A stretch of 64,000 nucleotides of DNA from Halichondria panicea (taxonomy: Eukaryota; Porifera; Demospongiae; Suberitida; Halichondriidae): NCBI RefSeq assembly GCF_963675165.1, contig NC_087377.1:9689122-9753121 (forward strand), written 5' to 3'. Below are positions 46,147-57,449 of this stretch, one piece after another. Numbering within the stretch: position 1 is the first letter of the stretch; each line of letters starts with the position of its first letter. The position numbers were made by a program, and so were the translations under genes. The notes beneath the pieces were generated by a model. That model was not told the origin of the DNA. It saw only the letters and a list, made by a program, of their open reading frames with translations, and searched no databases.

Positions 46147-46690
46147 ATTTATGCCTCTCGAGGCGTAGCCGCACGAGGGATACGGTAAAGCTGACTGTGT
46201 GTGTGTCTGTGTCTGTCTGTCTGTCTGTGTGTGTGTGTATTCCAGCTATAACTGCTCAACGGTTACAATGCGACGAAAACTAACAGCTTCTATAGGCTTC
46301 TAGCCACGTTCTCTTGGATTTTGATTCGTGGATTAGCAAACTAAAGCTTCTTTCTCGAGTTATGGCTAGTTTGACTCACATTGAAGGCTGTTGCAGTCTC
46401 TTCAGAATCTTTCATAGCATCATCTGTCCGCACAAACTTTCTATTCAACATATGAGTTAGCCTTGCACTAAAGCGCTAGCTTTTTGTTAGCTACAATACT
46501 CAGAAAATATCTGTTAATTAAAACAGCTAGCTAGCATGCAGTAGCCATTTGTGAAATTGATCTCTTTGGACACACCCTTTAATTATTCCTGTGGATGTAA
46601 TGCGCATGCGCGCTCATTCCCCATGTGTGAGAAAATAATATCCAAGATCCAGATCCAGATCCTCCTGGCAGAATCATCTTTGTCTTGAGG
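46146..46690 (+). repeat. Dispersed repeat, copy 2 (partner at 9650-10165)
   Basis: Follows the 9650 copy from GCCTCTCGAGGCGTAGCCGC to GGCAGAATCATCTTT. A short (GTCT)n/(GT)n tract near 46200-46240 is expanded relative to the first copy. Confidence 0.7.
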
Positions 46691-47100
46691 GCCTGGTAAG
46701 CCACAAAACACTACCATATAACAATATAGATAACAATATGCATGTACACAGGTCTTTTCTTCTTAGATATTATATACACTGAACTACAGATCCTGGAAGA
46801 ATCAATTTTCTTCTTTCTTGATGTCCTGGTAAGCCACATAATACAATAAATAACAACTTACAATAGATGCATGTAAATAAGTCTTTTCTTCTCAGTGACT
46901 TTATATAGATAAGCTAACTTTAATATAAAATTCATTATAGATAACACTCTAATACTTTTGAGCGAAAGCAAAAACATGGCGAGAGGCATTAGCACAGCGC
47001 CAGCTTGAACACTAGTTTCCCTTGTAGCCCTAAGGTGCCAATTTATGACAGTTAAACCCCACTAGACTACATGGCAAAAGTGTAGTAGGTGGGAAATATC

Positions 47101-47800
47101 TCTTTATACACCCTTGGTTGTAGTATAATTATATAGGTTTGGATGCCACACCACTTGAGAAAAATATAAGAAGTGAGATAATGATAATTATAACCAACGT
47201 TAAGTATAGAGAAGTCTTTTGGTGGGGACAGGTGGGCTGCCACAAATGCATTAAATTTTTTTTATCATCATCATTTTTATTTTATCAAGTTTCCAGGTCA
47301 TCATGAATCATCAGAATGCACAAACTTTACAATGTCTTTGTTCAAACATGTTGCAGCGAGCAGGGACGAAGGCTGTACGCATGTATGTGTGTGTATTATG
47401 TATAATTATTAGTATAGGTTGTACATACAGTGCAGTTGTGTGTGTTTTCAATTATTGCACAAATTTTGACTCGTGTTTAGACTGCTCTATTTCTGCAGGG
47501 AAAGGCCACAGCAAGAAACTGAGTTGACATATAGCTTAGTTAGCCTTTTATCTGTATAAATGTGTGAAATTATAGTCAATGAATATTCTCATGCATTACT
47601 ACTGATATTTGAAAAATTGCACTATTTCACTGTGTTTTGTCTGACTGACTAGTAAGTAAGTTAGTAAGTAACTTTCTTGGAAAGAATTTCCTCCTTGTAC
47701 AAACATGTTCAGAAGATTCAGAAGATTCTGGATACAGCCTCTAGTCAACTAGAACCCGGACCATGGGCGTTTTTTTTGCGTCCGCTTCCAAGAGGCAGGT
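47101..47800 (+). repeat. Non-coding with a copy of the 17-kb repeat
   Basis: 47455-47700 matches 17031-17220 plus 17520-17600 without the 294-bp insertion. The rest is unassigned; the open frame 47303-47527 runs through the repeat. Confidence 0.55.
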
Positions 47801-47809
47801 GACTTCTCC

Positions 47810-49382
47810 ATAGATAGAAAAGGGAGGGATTGGAAACGAACGACAATTTCAATGATATCCGTTGAAACACTCCTTGTCTTGTTACGTAATCACGTTCTGG
47901 AGGGATTGTAACAAAGATTTTCTCTGACTCAGTTCTTGCAGACGTTGTTAGAGTCTAACTTAGACTTCTGGGTTAGGCCAGATGTCCGTGACTTAACTGT
48001 ATTCATACCTGGTAAGTTAGAAACTCACTTCAGTAGAGTTGAAGCAGAATAATAGGCCAGTTTTGTAGGGTAAGGTGATAGTCAAAATTATGTCTCCCTC
48101 TAGCACATATGTAAAGCTGATTTGCAGTTTGTACTTGTGTCAAACTGTATACTTGGGTCCTAGTGCTTTGTGTAAGTATTACTTTTTGAATGATACAAGT
48201 GAAACTTTCATACTATATCAATAAATAAAGTATTTCAGGAGTGTTTTTTGTCTCCTTTTTTCATCTCTAAAAAGGGCTAGTTGAATATATTCTGCTAATA
48301 TACTGTTAGAGGAGTATTTGAAGTTTTGCATTGTCTTTGTTTGCACTTACAGAAATGCTGTGAAAATTTTGAATCATCATTCACAAAAGAATGAATTTAG
48401 GATTACTGGTAAGCATGCTATACTGATTATTGCCCACACTATACTTTTATAACAATACCTGCAGAGAGGTCATTTGTGGACGAGATGGTTAGATATCTGT
48501 TCACAATACGTACCTGGAGTCATCAGCAACAGGTTGTGTCAGGACCCCGTTAAATTGGCCAACAAAGACAGAGGGGTAAATCCAACGAGAACCCGAATGT
48601 TAGTGAGTTTGCTAAGAACACAGGCTCTTCGGGTGATCAACAGCACATGCATGTGCAACAATTAGAGGCAACTGCTGAAAGACAATAGAAGACGACCATT
48701 GCAGCTAGGTGATGAGAATAACACCTTCCCAAAAGAAGGCAGCATAATATTGTATAGAGAAATCAATTGTTCACATGTTCAATCACATTCACATGTTCAA
48801 TTCTTAACTGTGATAAATAATTGTTCAATTCTATAAATTTAACTGTGCATGATAATTAAATGATGCTGCGGAGTGTCACGACTTCAATTCTGAGTAGAAT
48901 TTCACAGTAAAAGCCCGAACCATCACACTGTGTTCAGAACCCTCCAACGAAACTATCAATGCAGAAGCTGTGTTGAAGGCAACTGCTTCCTCTGGTGATG
49001 AAGCTTTGAATCTATGTACTCTCTGTCAAAACAGTCTTAAAAGCTTCCTTAAACCTACCTGCATGCATTTACATGAAAAGGAAAGAAAGTAAATGGAAAG
49101 TAATTAATTATTATTTATTATTAACAAACAGTTCAACATCACTTACTCTGAAATGGAGCCGGAGCACTACTTTCCATTGTACAGTGCAAATGTAGACCTG
49201 AGCTAGAAAGCCATTCTTGAGAACTAGAAAGCCATATACTCGAAATCAGCTGGCTGGAACACAATTTTTATTTTGAGGAAGTATAAGTATAGTGATCACT
49301 TCCCTCTTCGATCTATGCTTCCGGCAGACAAGGAGTGTTTGGCACACGTGATTCGTTTCCAATCCCTTCCTCTTCTATCTAT
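47810..49382. mobile_element. Element with ATAGATAGA ends, 1573 bp, 9-bp duplication
   Basis: Left ATAGATAGAAAAGGGAGGGA then TTGGAAACG; the right end is the inverse with small differences (CTTCCTCTTCTATCTAT). The flanks GACTTCTCC and GACTTCTCA agree at eight of nine positions. Inside, 48466-48664 is an open segment after a CCTGCAG acceptor reading RGHLWTRWLDICSQYVPG, which I do not recognise; it may be transposase debris. Confidence 0.78.
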
Positions 49383-49839
49383 GACTTCTCAGGCTCCACT
49401 TTTCTTACCTACGCAATTCCGCCATCTTTAAATGACTGCCACAGCAACGCACATGGCAACTTATGAGGTGGGCGTGGCTTTGATATTTACATAAATATTA
49501 CACAGCCAAAAATCCACGGGCCGTTTCATGCCTGTTACGGGCCCGTTACAGGCATGAAACCACATGGTGTATTCAACTGTTTGGTTAGATACTGCTTAGC
49601 AGCCTGTGGATTTCAGCATGTAATCAGCCGTGGAACGGGCTGTAAGCAGTCTGAGCACGGCCTGTAAGCAGCCCTGTGTTCTCAGTTAGTTCTGGTTTGC
49701 TTTTATACAGTTAAAAGCTGAGTTTGGCATGAATAATTCCACAAAGTGTTAACATTTTTAAGAAACAAACATAGCCAGACAGTTTGACAGTTTACAACAC
49801 TAATAAGAATGTTTCTTCTAGTGCTTGTGCTGCTCGAGT

Positions 49840-50150
49840 GTGTCACTGTGTGTATAAAGAAGACACGTGAATAATGGTTGCAAAGAAAATAATGTCTTAC
49901 CATTATAATGTGTTGTTCGACTGTTCGTACTGTCCACAGACCAGCCATGTCCTCTGTCACTGTGTGTATAAAGAAGACACGTGAATAATGGTTGCAAAGA
50001 AAATGTTTCTTATCATTATAATGTGTTGTTCGACTGTTCGTACTCCAGCCATGTCCTCTGTCACTGTGTGTATATAGTGAATATAGTCTTACCATTTATA
50101 CCTTTTTTGTTCGACTGTTTGTACTGTCACAGACCAGCCATGTCCAGAGC
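49840..50150 (+). repeat. Three direct repeats of about 105 bp
   Basis: TCACTGTGTGTATAAAGAAG ... GTGTTGTTCGACTGTTCGTA ... CAGCCATGTCC occurs three times with deletions. The 130-residue - strand open frame is a product of the repeat. Confidence 0.75.
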
Positions 50151-50230
50151 CAGTAACTTAACTAAAGCAAAACACAAACAAAGTTTTTATAATTATTATG
50201 AATGATTGCTTACCTGCCAAATTCTAAAGT

Positions 50231-50298
50231 ATAGGTGTGTCCACGATATAGGTGTGTCCACGATATAGGTGTGTCCACGATATAGGTGTGTCCACGAT
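50231..50298 (+). repeat. Short tandem repeat, four units of 17 bp
   Basis: TATAGGTGTGTCCACGA is repeated four times without change. Confidence 0.9.
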
Positions 50299-51921
50299 GC
50301 TGTAATTAGACCAACCAATGTAAACGACAATAATTATTATTGTAAAATACCTTCTGGTCATGATGGGTTGAAATCATTGATGGCATGAGCATTCCAATTT
50401 ATATATGTACATCTGTATGTGTGCATCAGTACACGAGTTTAAAGTGAGTTAAATAATTATTAATTGGCTCACATTCTCAAGTAGTGTGAATAGGAACCTC
50501 AATCTCGAGCTCAATCAGTACAGTAATGATGACATAGACACAGGTACATCTGTATGTGTGCATACGTAAACGAGTTCGAGTAAGTGAGTCAATAATAGAA
50601 CCTGAATCTCGAGCTCGTAAAGTAATGATGACACAGACAACTGTAGATAATATCATAGGTATACGCATTTTATATACCTCGTACTCACCTATTTAGTAGC
50701 CGTTGTAGAGGTGCATATTCTTCTTTTTAGATGTGTATTCCTATACATAAGCAGCATATGGACCAACATTTTAAAAACCAGCTGAACACTCACTTATAAC
50801 ATTGTATTAGAAGTCAACAACCTGCGTCAGAGTCAACCAGATCTGCAATACGAAATAACTCCGTCAACATAATTATTTATACATGACCACATAAGCACAC
50901 CTTGTAGCCTATAGAGCTGGACTCCTAGAGACAGTGAGAGAAGAATTACAGAGACATCTAGCAGCTGATCACAGTAAATGGACAGAAGTGAGTATTAATT
51001 AATTAGACCTACTATACTAGCTCCTCTACTTACTTCCTCTCTCTCTCTTTTTCTTGCTAGCTGGCCTTGGCAGTCAGCTCCATAAATAATATAATTACTC
51101 CATCCATCCTTTAAAGCTGCAACTGAAGGAGAAGATCAAACTGAAGCACCTTTTCAGTCTCTTAGTGGATTTGGTAGCTAAGCAACTTTCTCTCTGCGCA
51201 TGCGCATACACTAGCTGCACAGGCTGTAAGCAGGACGTGGGTGGTACAGGCTGAAACAGGTCCGTTATTTACGGGCTGTATTCAGGACAGGATGTACGTG
51301 CTGTAACGGGCCTGTGGTTCCAGGATGTAAGCAGGCCGTGGGCGATTACATCTGCATACAGGCCCGTATTCCGGCCTGTATTCAGCTGATTTTCCCCACT
51401 GGCCTGAAACGTTCCCGTGGATTTTTGGCTGTGTACATAAACACAAAACCTCCTTTCTTCAGCTCAGCTCTCCATTCTCTCACTTCAGGTATGCTATTTA
51501 TGCTAGACGTATGCACTGACTGGATCTACCATAGGCCTCCATGCTTTTGCACTTGGAAGTACATCTACAGTATAAACATGGCTGCCATTATTTTTATCAT
51601 AGATAAATGACTGAATAAAATACTGAATAATGTTTATTCCAGTCCTGTCTTCTCTTCTTGAACTTCTCTTGCTTCTTGATGTTCCTCATAGGTATTTCAC
51701 TTTCATTATTGAGAAAAGAAGGCCGGTGAAGGAGGCTAACTCCTCAATTCCCTGAGTGAAGTGCGGCCTGGGATCGAGACTATTGAGGAATATAATATAA
51801 TTCTGTCCAACGACCACTTATATATTATCTTCAACAAGATTACAGGACGATGACAAATTAATCAACGTCACATTAATTTTATCTTATCATTAATGTACTA
51901 CTGTATGAAAAAAGAAAGGGA

Positions 51922-52464
51922 ATCAAAACTAAAAAACATTTGCAATGTGAACGTTGCTAGGATTGCCAGGAAAAGAAAAGCGCGAAAAAGCGAAGAAACA
52001 AGAAATTCGGCGAGTGCATAACTCCAATCCGTTACAACGTCATGAATATGTACAGTCGAGTGGCCTACTGTTGATAAGGAATTTTAAAATCGAAATACAG
52101 GTTGGGTAAATACCGTGGCACAGTCATTGGTCTCTATCTGCTGGTCATGAATAACTTGGAATACTTCCACCCACACATCCAACACTTGCGTGTTTGCTCA
52201 ACACTGTAAGGGAGTCATAAACACATAACTATATAGCCTGCAAATAATGCACATAATTAACATCACTATAATTATTACTTGCAATGTGAGAGGATTGGCC
52301 AGGAAAAATACCAAAACAAAAATAATAATTATTGAAACAGTACATGTGTTGTAGCGGATTGGAGTTATGCACTCGCCGAATTTCTTGTTTCTTCGCTTTT
52401 TCGCGCTTTTCTTTTCCTGGCAATCCTAGCAACGTTCACATTGCAAATGTTTTTTAGTTTTGAT
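51922..52464. mobile_element. Foldback element, copy 2 of the 18101-18681 family
   Basis: The arms start ATCAAAACTAAAAAACATTT and contain GCATAACTCCAATCCGTTAC; the right arm is the inverse. It is diverged from copy 1 but keeps the TTGCAATGTGA and TTGCTAGGATT words. Confidence 0.78.
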
Positions 52465-52880
52465 ATATTATTATTATAGTTCAGGGTTAGAGTCATGCTA
52501 AGGAAAATTAATTTTATCCATGAACCGATTCATTGTGCTCAATAGATGTATACACTACTATACAGCCGACTCAGCACTGTATACTGCATTTCTACAGCTG
52601 CTTTTTTTGTTCTCATAAAGATTTGCATGCCATTATACTCACATGCAGTCACACAAAAAAAGTTCGCCCAATATGCTATTATGCGCATAATGTGCAAGTA
52701 TACAAATCGACAACCTATAGTTAGAAACGATGCAGTGTAATTATGAATGTGGAACATCTTTTTACTGATTTCCATGTTGCTGGCCGTTGCACTGATCGCT
52801 GATATGTAAATACAGGATGGTGAAAGATTGATCATCATAATTATTTACAAATACAATTAAATAATTATACCCTGTATATA

Positions 52881-53273
52881 CAGTTAATCCGGTCACCCTT
52901 GGGACCATGCAGCTTGGCGGGAATAGCGAGGTGGCTGTAGCTCAGGAAATAGCCGCGGCTTAAAAACGACCTTACCTTGAACCAAATGACTACTTTTGCA
53001 GTTCTTGTCTCGAGGATAATGTAGGATAATGAATCATTCTGTTCTCTATTTAAGTGTAATCTAATTTTATTTGCTAAACAACACCCAAAACGTCATATCC
53101 GGCCATAATATACATATAAAATTACATTGAAAACCTTGTTTGGGACAGCCAGCACTGGCCGGTAAACGGAACAGCGAGTGGCCGTACTTCAGGGTGAGTT
53201 TTGTGCAGTAAACATATAGCTAGCATTCTGTGCCAAGTCAAATGGCCGGTATATCGAGGTGGCCGTACTTTAT
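52881..53273 (-). mobile_element. Pogo-like MITE, damaged copy
   Basis: Follows the complement of 56105-57107 without its insertion, from TTAATCCGGTCACCCTTGGG through GGCCGGTATATCGAGGTGGC. Both terminal CAGTAGACTCTCG sequences are incomplete. Confidence 0.75.
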
Positions 53274-53379
53274 AGATTTTTACGGGGAAATTAAAACCGA
53301 CATAAACTCCCACACACTGGTATTTTACATTGGTGGGTGGCATTCAACCGCGAATATTAGAACCCACGAGCAATTCTGC

Positions 53380-54778
53380 TAGCCTCCTTCACAGCCTCTC
53401 CTTTTTCTGTTCTTTGTCACACGGTCAATAAGATAAAATACGGTAAGAATTGGAGGAACAAAGAAAGAAAGAACGAACCGTCTAAGAAAAAGGAGAGCCT
53501 GTCTCGCTAAGTCGCGTGACGGTGGCACAGTGGTGGCACAGTGAAAATGAGCGTGGGCTTTCAGTAGATGGGCGGAGCCTGACAGGCAACAAAGCCACAG
53601 GATGCCTACGCATTGTAGACTTACTTCATATGCAAGTCTGGAGATAATTATTATCATAGACGATGGCTTTAATACCTAGCATAGTGAAGTCTGAAGACTA
53701 AAGGTCTATCTTTGAGCCTATCCTCAAGCCTCAAATTGAGGCTTGAGTTATTATTGAGCAGTCTAGTCTAGAAACAGTGTAAAATGACATGACAATGTTG
53801 CAAGGTTGTGATCTCATGAGTACTGACAGAGTGACTAAACTATACTAATTTGTGTGCATGAGACAGTTTTCACAGGGGCACGAGCACCAATGTCGAATTT
53901 TCCCTTAGTTTAATACATGTAATAGATTGAAGATCGATAGGGTCCTGTTAATTCCATAGTCGTGTAATCCTATTGTAGTAGTATTAGAGGTTCTGCTCCT
54001 TTTGGAAACTTTCTGGCAGTAGAACCAGCTCTATAGTGGATACGGAAATAATACCTGCAGATAAGCACTCAGGTCTACATTGTCTGCTGTAATTTGAAAC
54101 ACTCGACTGGGTCGAACGTGAGGTCTTGAGAGTGGGAGCACATTGAGTTTGATAAGGCGAGTCTTGTAGTCTGTAGTTCTGCTGTAGTTCTACTGTAATT
54201 ATCCGAGGATAAAATTGGTTGCCCTTGCCCTTCTAGTTTGGATAGTGTGATTGTTCCAGGGCAATCTTCTTCTTCTTATTATTATGACTTGGACTAAAAC
54301 ATTCCTTCTGATGACATGAAGGGATCTGTCAATTTTGGCATGTCAGAAGTATTGCTGTGAGTTGTCCAGGATCTGGGATAGGTTCCTTCTTTGCCCAGGT
54401 CCTTTTGACAAGTGCTATTATCAGATACAGTAGTACTCTAGCCTTTCATGCTTCATCTTGTAGAGCTAACTTCTACATACTGTGTTCTGTAGCTTCACAC
54501 ACTCTTTGCCTCTAGTTCCTGGTAAATACGCTTAAGTACTGTGTCACAGTGTGTGGGAGGACAGATATTGCGGTTTACTCTTGCCCACGCTCAATTAAAT
54601 TTGGCTACGTCAGTAGCAGATCACAAGACTTAGCGGGGCAGGCCTTCCTTTTTCTTAGTGGCTTCCTTTTTTCTTTCTTTGCTCCCTCCAATTATTCCCG
54701 TACGGTGTTAATAAATTATTGTGACAAACAACAGAAACAAAATTATAACTGAAAAAGGAAGGCCTGCGAAGGAGGCTA
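53380..54778. mobile_element. TAGCCTCC element, 1399 bp, about 170-bp arms, 9-bp duplication
   Basis: The ends TAGCCTCCTTCACAGCCTCT and the inverse continue through CTAAGAAAAAGGA. CAATTCTGC is duplicated exactly at 53371-53379 and 54779-54787. It shares the TAGCCTC terminus and the 9-bp duplication with the TAGCCTCG family but the arms differ. The interior has no recognised gene. Confidence 0.88.
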
Positions 54779-55239
54779 CAATTCTGCTGAGGGCTCTGAA
54801 GTCAAATAGTGAAAATTTGCACACGCGAACATTTTTCGCTATATAAGGTACCTATAGTCTGTGTAAGTGTGTGTGCATGTAGACACAAAAATGAGCTGTT
54901 TAAGCAAACTATAATTATACATGCACTTTAATCATGAACTGCTTTAACTGCTGATGATTGAGACTGTCCATACTTATTATTGAAACTTGTAGGCGATCTT
55001 TTACGGCGACAAAAAACAACTATAATCGTTGCTTTATAGATTCACAATCGTTCCCAATTCACGATCATTCCCCTTAATCATAAAGACATTACGATAAGTA
55101 TCCGTTTTTCCGCTTTGAAGCTCAACCAACGCACGGGGTGAATGATCTATGAGCATCTTGTTTGTGCATGGTCTCATTCTCAGTATAAACTCTCACTATT
55201 TCAGCTCTCTGACTGAGTAGGGCCACCTCAATAATTATA

Positions 55240-55557
55240 TACCGGCCATTTAGTTTAGCACAGATTGCTAGCTAGATTTTTACTGCACAAAACTCGCCAT
55301 GAAATGCGGCCACTCGCTATTCCATATATATACTGGCCATGCAGTATTGACTGTTCCAAACTAGGTTCTTAATGTTTATTACGGCCGGATATGACGTTTG
55401 GGTGTGGTTTAGCAGGATTACACTTAAAGAAACCGCAAAATTAGTCATTAGATCTGAGGTAGGGTTGCTTTTTTAGCCACGACTATTTTATGAAATGCGG
55501 CCACCTCGATATTCCGGCAAAGCTGTACAAGGTGGCTGGATTAACGAGAGTCTAGTA
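55240..55557 (+). mobile_element. Pogo-like MITE, truncated copy
   Basis: Matches 56145-57107 without its insertion (ATACCGGCCATTTAGTTTAG ... GGATTAACGAGAGTCTAGTA), more diverged. Confidence 0.72.
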
Positions 55558-56104
55558 TTACTGTATGCATGCCTCTGCATAAAGATGTCTACATTGCTTA
55601 TACAGTATTGTTTAATGCATGGACAGACCTATTGACAAACCAGTGTTGTATGATTTGGTATATAGACAGGGAGATGCTTCTATATACCCATGCAGTTGTA
55701 TTCAACCTCCTCATTATCAACTGCACACTCTGTCCTCATTTTGACTTTATCTTGTCTCAAAGAGTGCGATGAGATCTTTCATCATGGATGTACATGAAAG
55801 CCATTATATATACTGAGCCAGAAGAGGAACCGAATATATGCATCTCTTAAGAAGTACATATTATAATTGTACATGCATTGCATGCGTATAATAGTTATAA
55901 TTCTTATACTTTTATGCATGCATGGTTGCCATTATAAGTATACTGCCCTTTGCAGCTCACTTGGAAGTTTTGGGCAACGAGTAAATTACAAAAAAACCAC
56001 TTGAGATAAGTGTAACATGCAGTTTATATACATTTGTAAGTAAACCATAATACTATTAATATATTATAGAGCAAGGAACAAAGTTAAAATTTTAATTTGT
56101 TATA

Positions 56105-57107
56105 CAGTAGACTCTCGCTATTCCGGCTCCCTGAAGTACGGCCACCTCGATATACCGGCCATTTGGCTTGGCACGGAATGCTAGCTATATGTTTACTGCA
56201 CAAAACTCACCCTGAAGTACGGCCACTCGCTATTCCGGTTACCGGCCAGTGCTGGCTGTCCCAAACAGGGTTTTCAATGTAATTTGATACGTGTATTACG
56301 GCCGGATATGACGTTTTGGGTGTGGTTTAGCAAATAAAATTGAATTACACTTAAATAGAGAACAAAATGATTCATTATCCTCGAGACAAGAACCGCAAAA
56401 GTAGTCATTAGATTCGAGGTAAGGTCGTTTTTAAGCCGCGGCTATTTCCTGAGCTGCAGCCACCTCGCTATTCCGGCCTAGCCTCGATCCCAGCCCCTCT
56501 CACTAGAGGGCCTGGTAACCACTGTTTGCGCGTGGGTGGATTCAATAGTAAATTTGTTAGTAAAACTCTTTTTAATTTATCAATTAACCTTTTGTACTAT
56601 GGTCACCCACGTGGTTGATGAGAGAGAAATCGCCATCACAACTCTAGGCTCATACGAGGAGCACTGATCTTACTGAGATGGCATCAAACAAGTGTCTGGA
56701 AGCAAGTAGATTTGCCAGAGTCGATCGGTACTGACAGAAAAACGCCTACCACTCTACCACAGTACAAAAGAAGACAAAATCTGACTTTTCAACACTGGAG
56801 AGCTTGAGCAAGAGCAGAACAGAAGTAGAAGCCATCACAACAAAACTAGTCACTAGTCTAGGTCGTAAATGTTGTAAGTAGCTGTGTTATTTTATTAAAA
56901 CTGCTGTGATTTGTGCAATGACATCATTGTAAAATATACAATATACTAACTAATTTACTAAGATATCTCGATCCCCAAGAATCTTGGGGCAACTGACGCA
57001 TGCGCAGACAGTGTATACCAGGCCGTCTTTCTCAACTGAGAGCGGCCTGGAATCGAGGCTAATTCCGGCCAAGCTGCATGGTCCCAAGGGTGACCGAGAG
57101 TCTACTG
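56105..57107 (+). mobile_element. Pogo-like MITE split by a TAGCCTCG element
   Basis: The ends CAGTAGACTCTCGCTATTCC and ...GTGACCGAGAGTCTACTG, with TA on both sides (56103-56104, 57108-57109). Without the nested insertion and one duplication it is 411 bp. Other copies: 30480, 52881, 55240, 62093. Confidence 0.85.
56479..57061. mobile_element. TAGCCTCG-family element nested in the pogo-like MITE
   Basis: A 583-bp inverted counterpart of 12062-12664. The exact 9-bp duplication ATTCCGGCC at 56470-56478 and 57062-57070 derives from the host MITE, where uninterrupted copies read CCGGAATAGCGAGG on the other strand. Confidence 0.92.
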
Positions 57108-57109
57108 TA

Positions 57110-57175
57110 GTTATAACACGGGCACGAGGGATATATGCCATGCAGCCCGAGTGCACGTGTTATAACTAGTTTATA
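57110..57175. repeat. Hairpin with GTTATAACACG arms
   Basis: GTTATAACACGGGCACGAGG and GAGTGCACGTGTTATAAC form imperfect arms directly after the pogo-like element. Confidence 0.6.
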
Positions 57176-57251
57176 TCCCGAGGGCATAGCAACATAACAC
57201 TGTCATAACACAATATAAACAGCACAAAAAAAAAGACAGAGACAACTCACA

Positions 57252-57447
57252 GCTCTATCTCTTCTCTCTTCTAGACGCCAGTATCTGCAGCATATAAGAT
57301 TGGCATGACCGACGAATGGCTTGACACAAAATTGTTGGAGTTCCAACTGAAATCTGTAAAACAGCCCCACCCCACTTCTGGTGCTGCAAAACAGCCCCGT
57401 CCACTTACTGCTGCAAAGAAACAGCCCCACCCCACTACTCAGTGAAT
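57252..57447 (+). CDS. Possible terminal exon, unrecognised
   Basis: After a pyrimidine-rich TCTCTTCTCTCTTCTAG acceptor (about 57258-57274) an open frame reads TPVSAAYKIGMTDEWLDTKL and then three KQP(H/R)P(T/L)-type repeats to a stop. I do not recognise it, no partner exon was found upstream, and it may be chance. Confidence 0.2.
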
Positions 57448-57449
57448 AC

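Larger units (their letters stand above)
49501..51433. mobile_element. Element with CACAGCCAAAAATCCACGG ends, TA duplication
   Basis: Perfect inverted ends CACAGCCAAAAATCCACGG(G) at 49501 and 51414-51433, with TA at 49499-49500 and 51434-51435. Both subterminal zones are dense in GGCCTGTAAGCAG / GGGCTGTAA / GGCCTGTATTC variants that could be transposase-binding sites. The interior has tandem repeats but no recognisable transposase. Confidence 0.75.

Noticed and set aside
49703-50095. 130-residue open frame on the - strand
   Set aside because: It follows the 105-bp direct repeats and has no recognisable domain or splice context.
51735-51785. GGAGGCTAACTCC...GGGATCGAGACTA as another TAGCCTCG element
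   Set aside because: Both termini are altered and no duplication is visible; at best a decayed copy.
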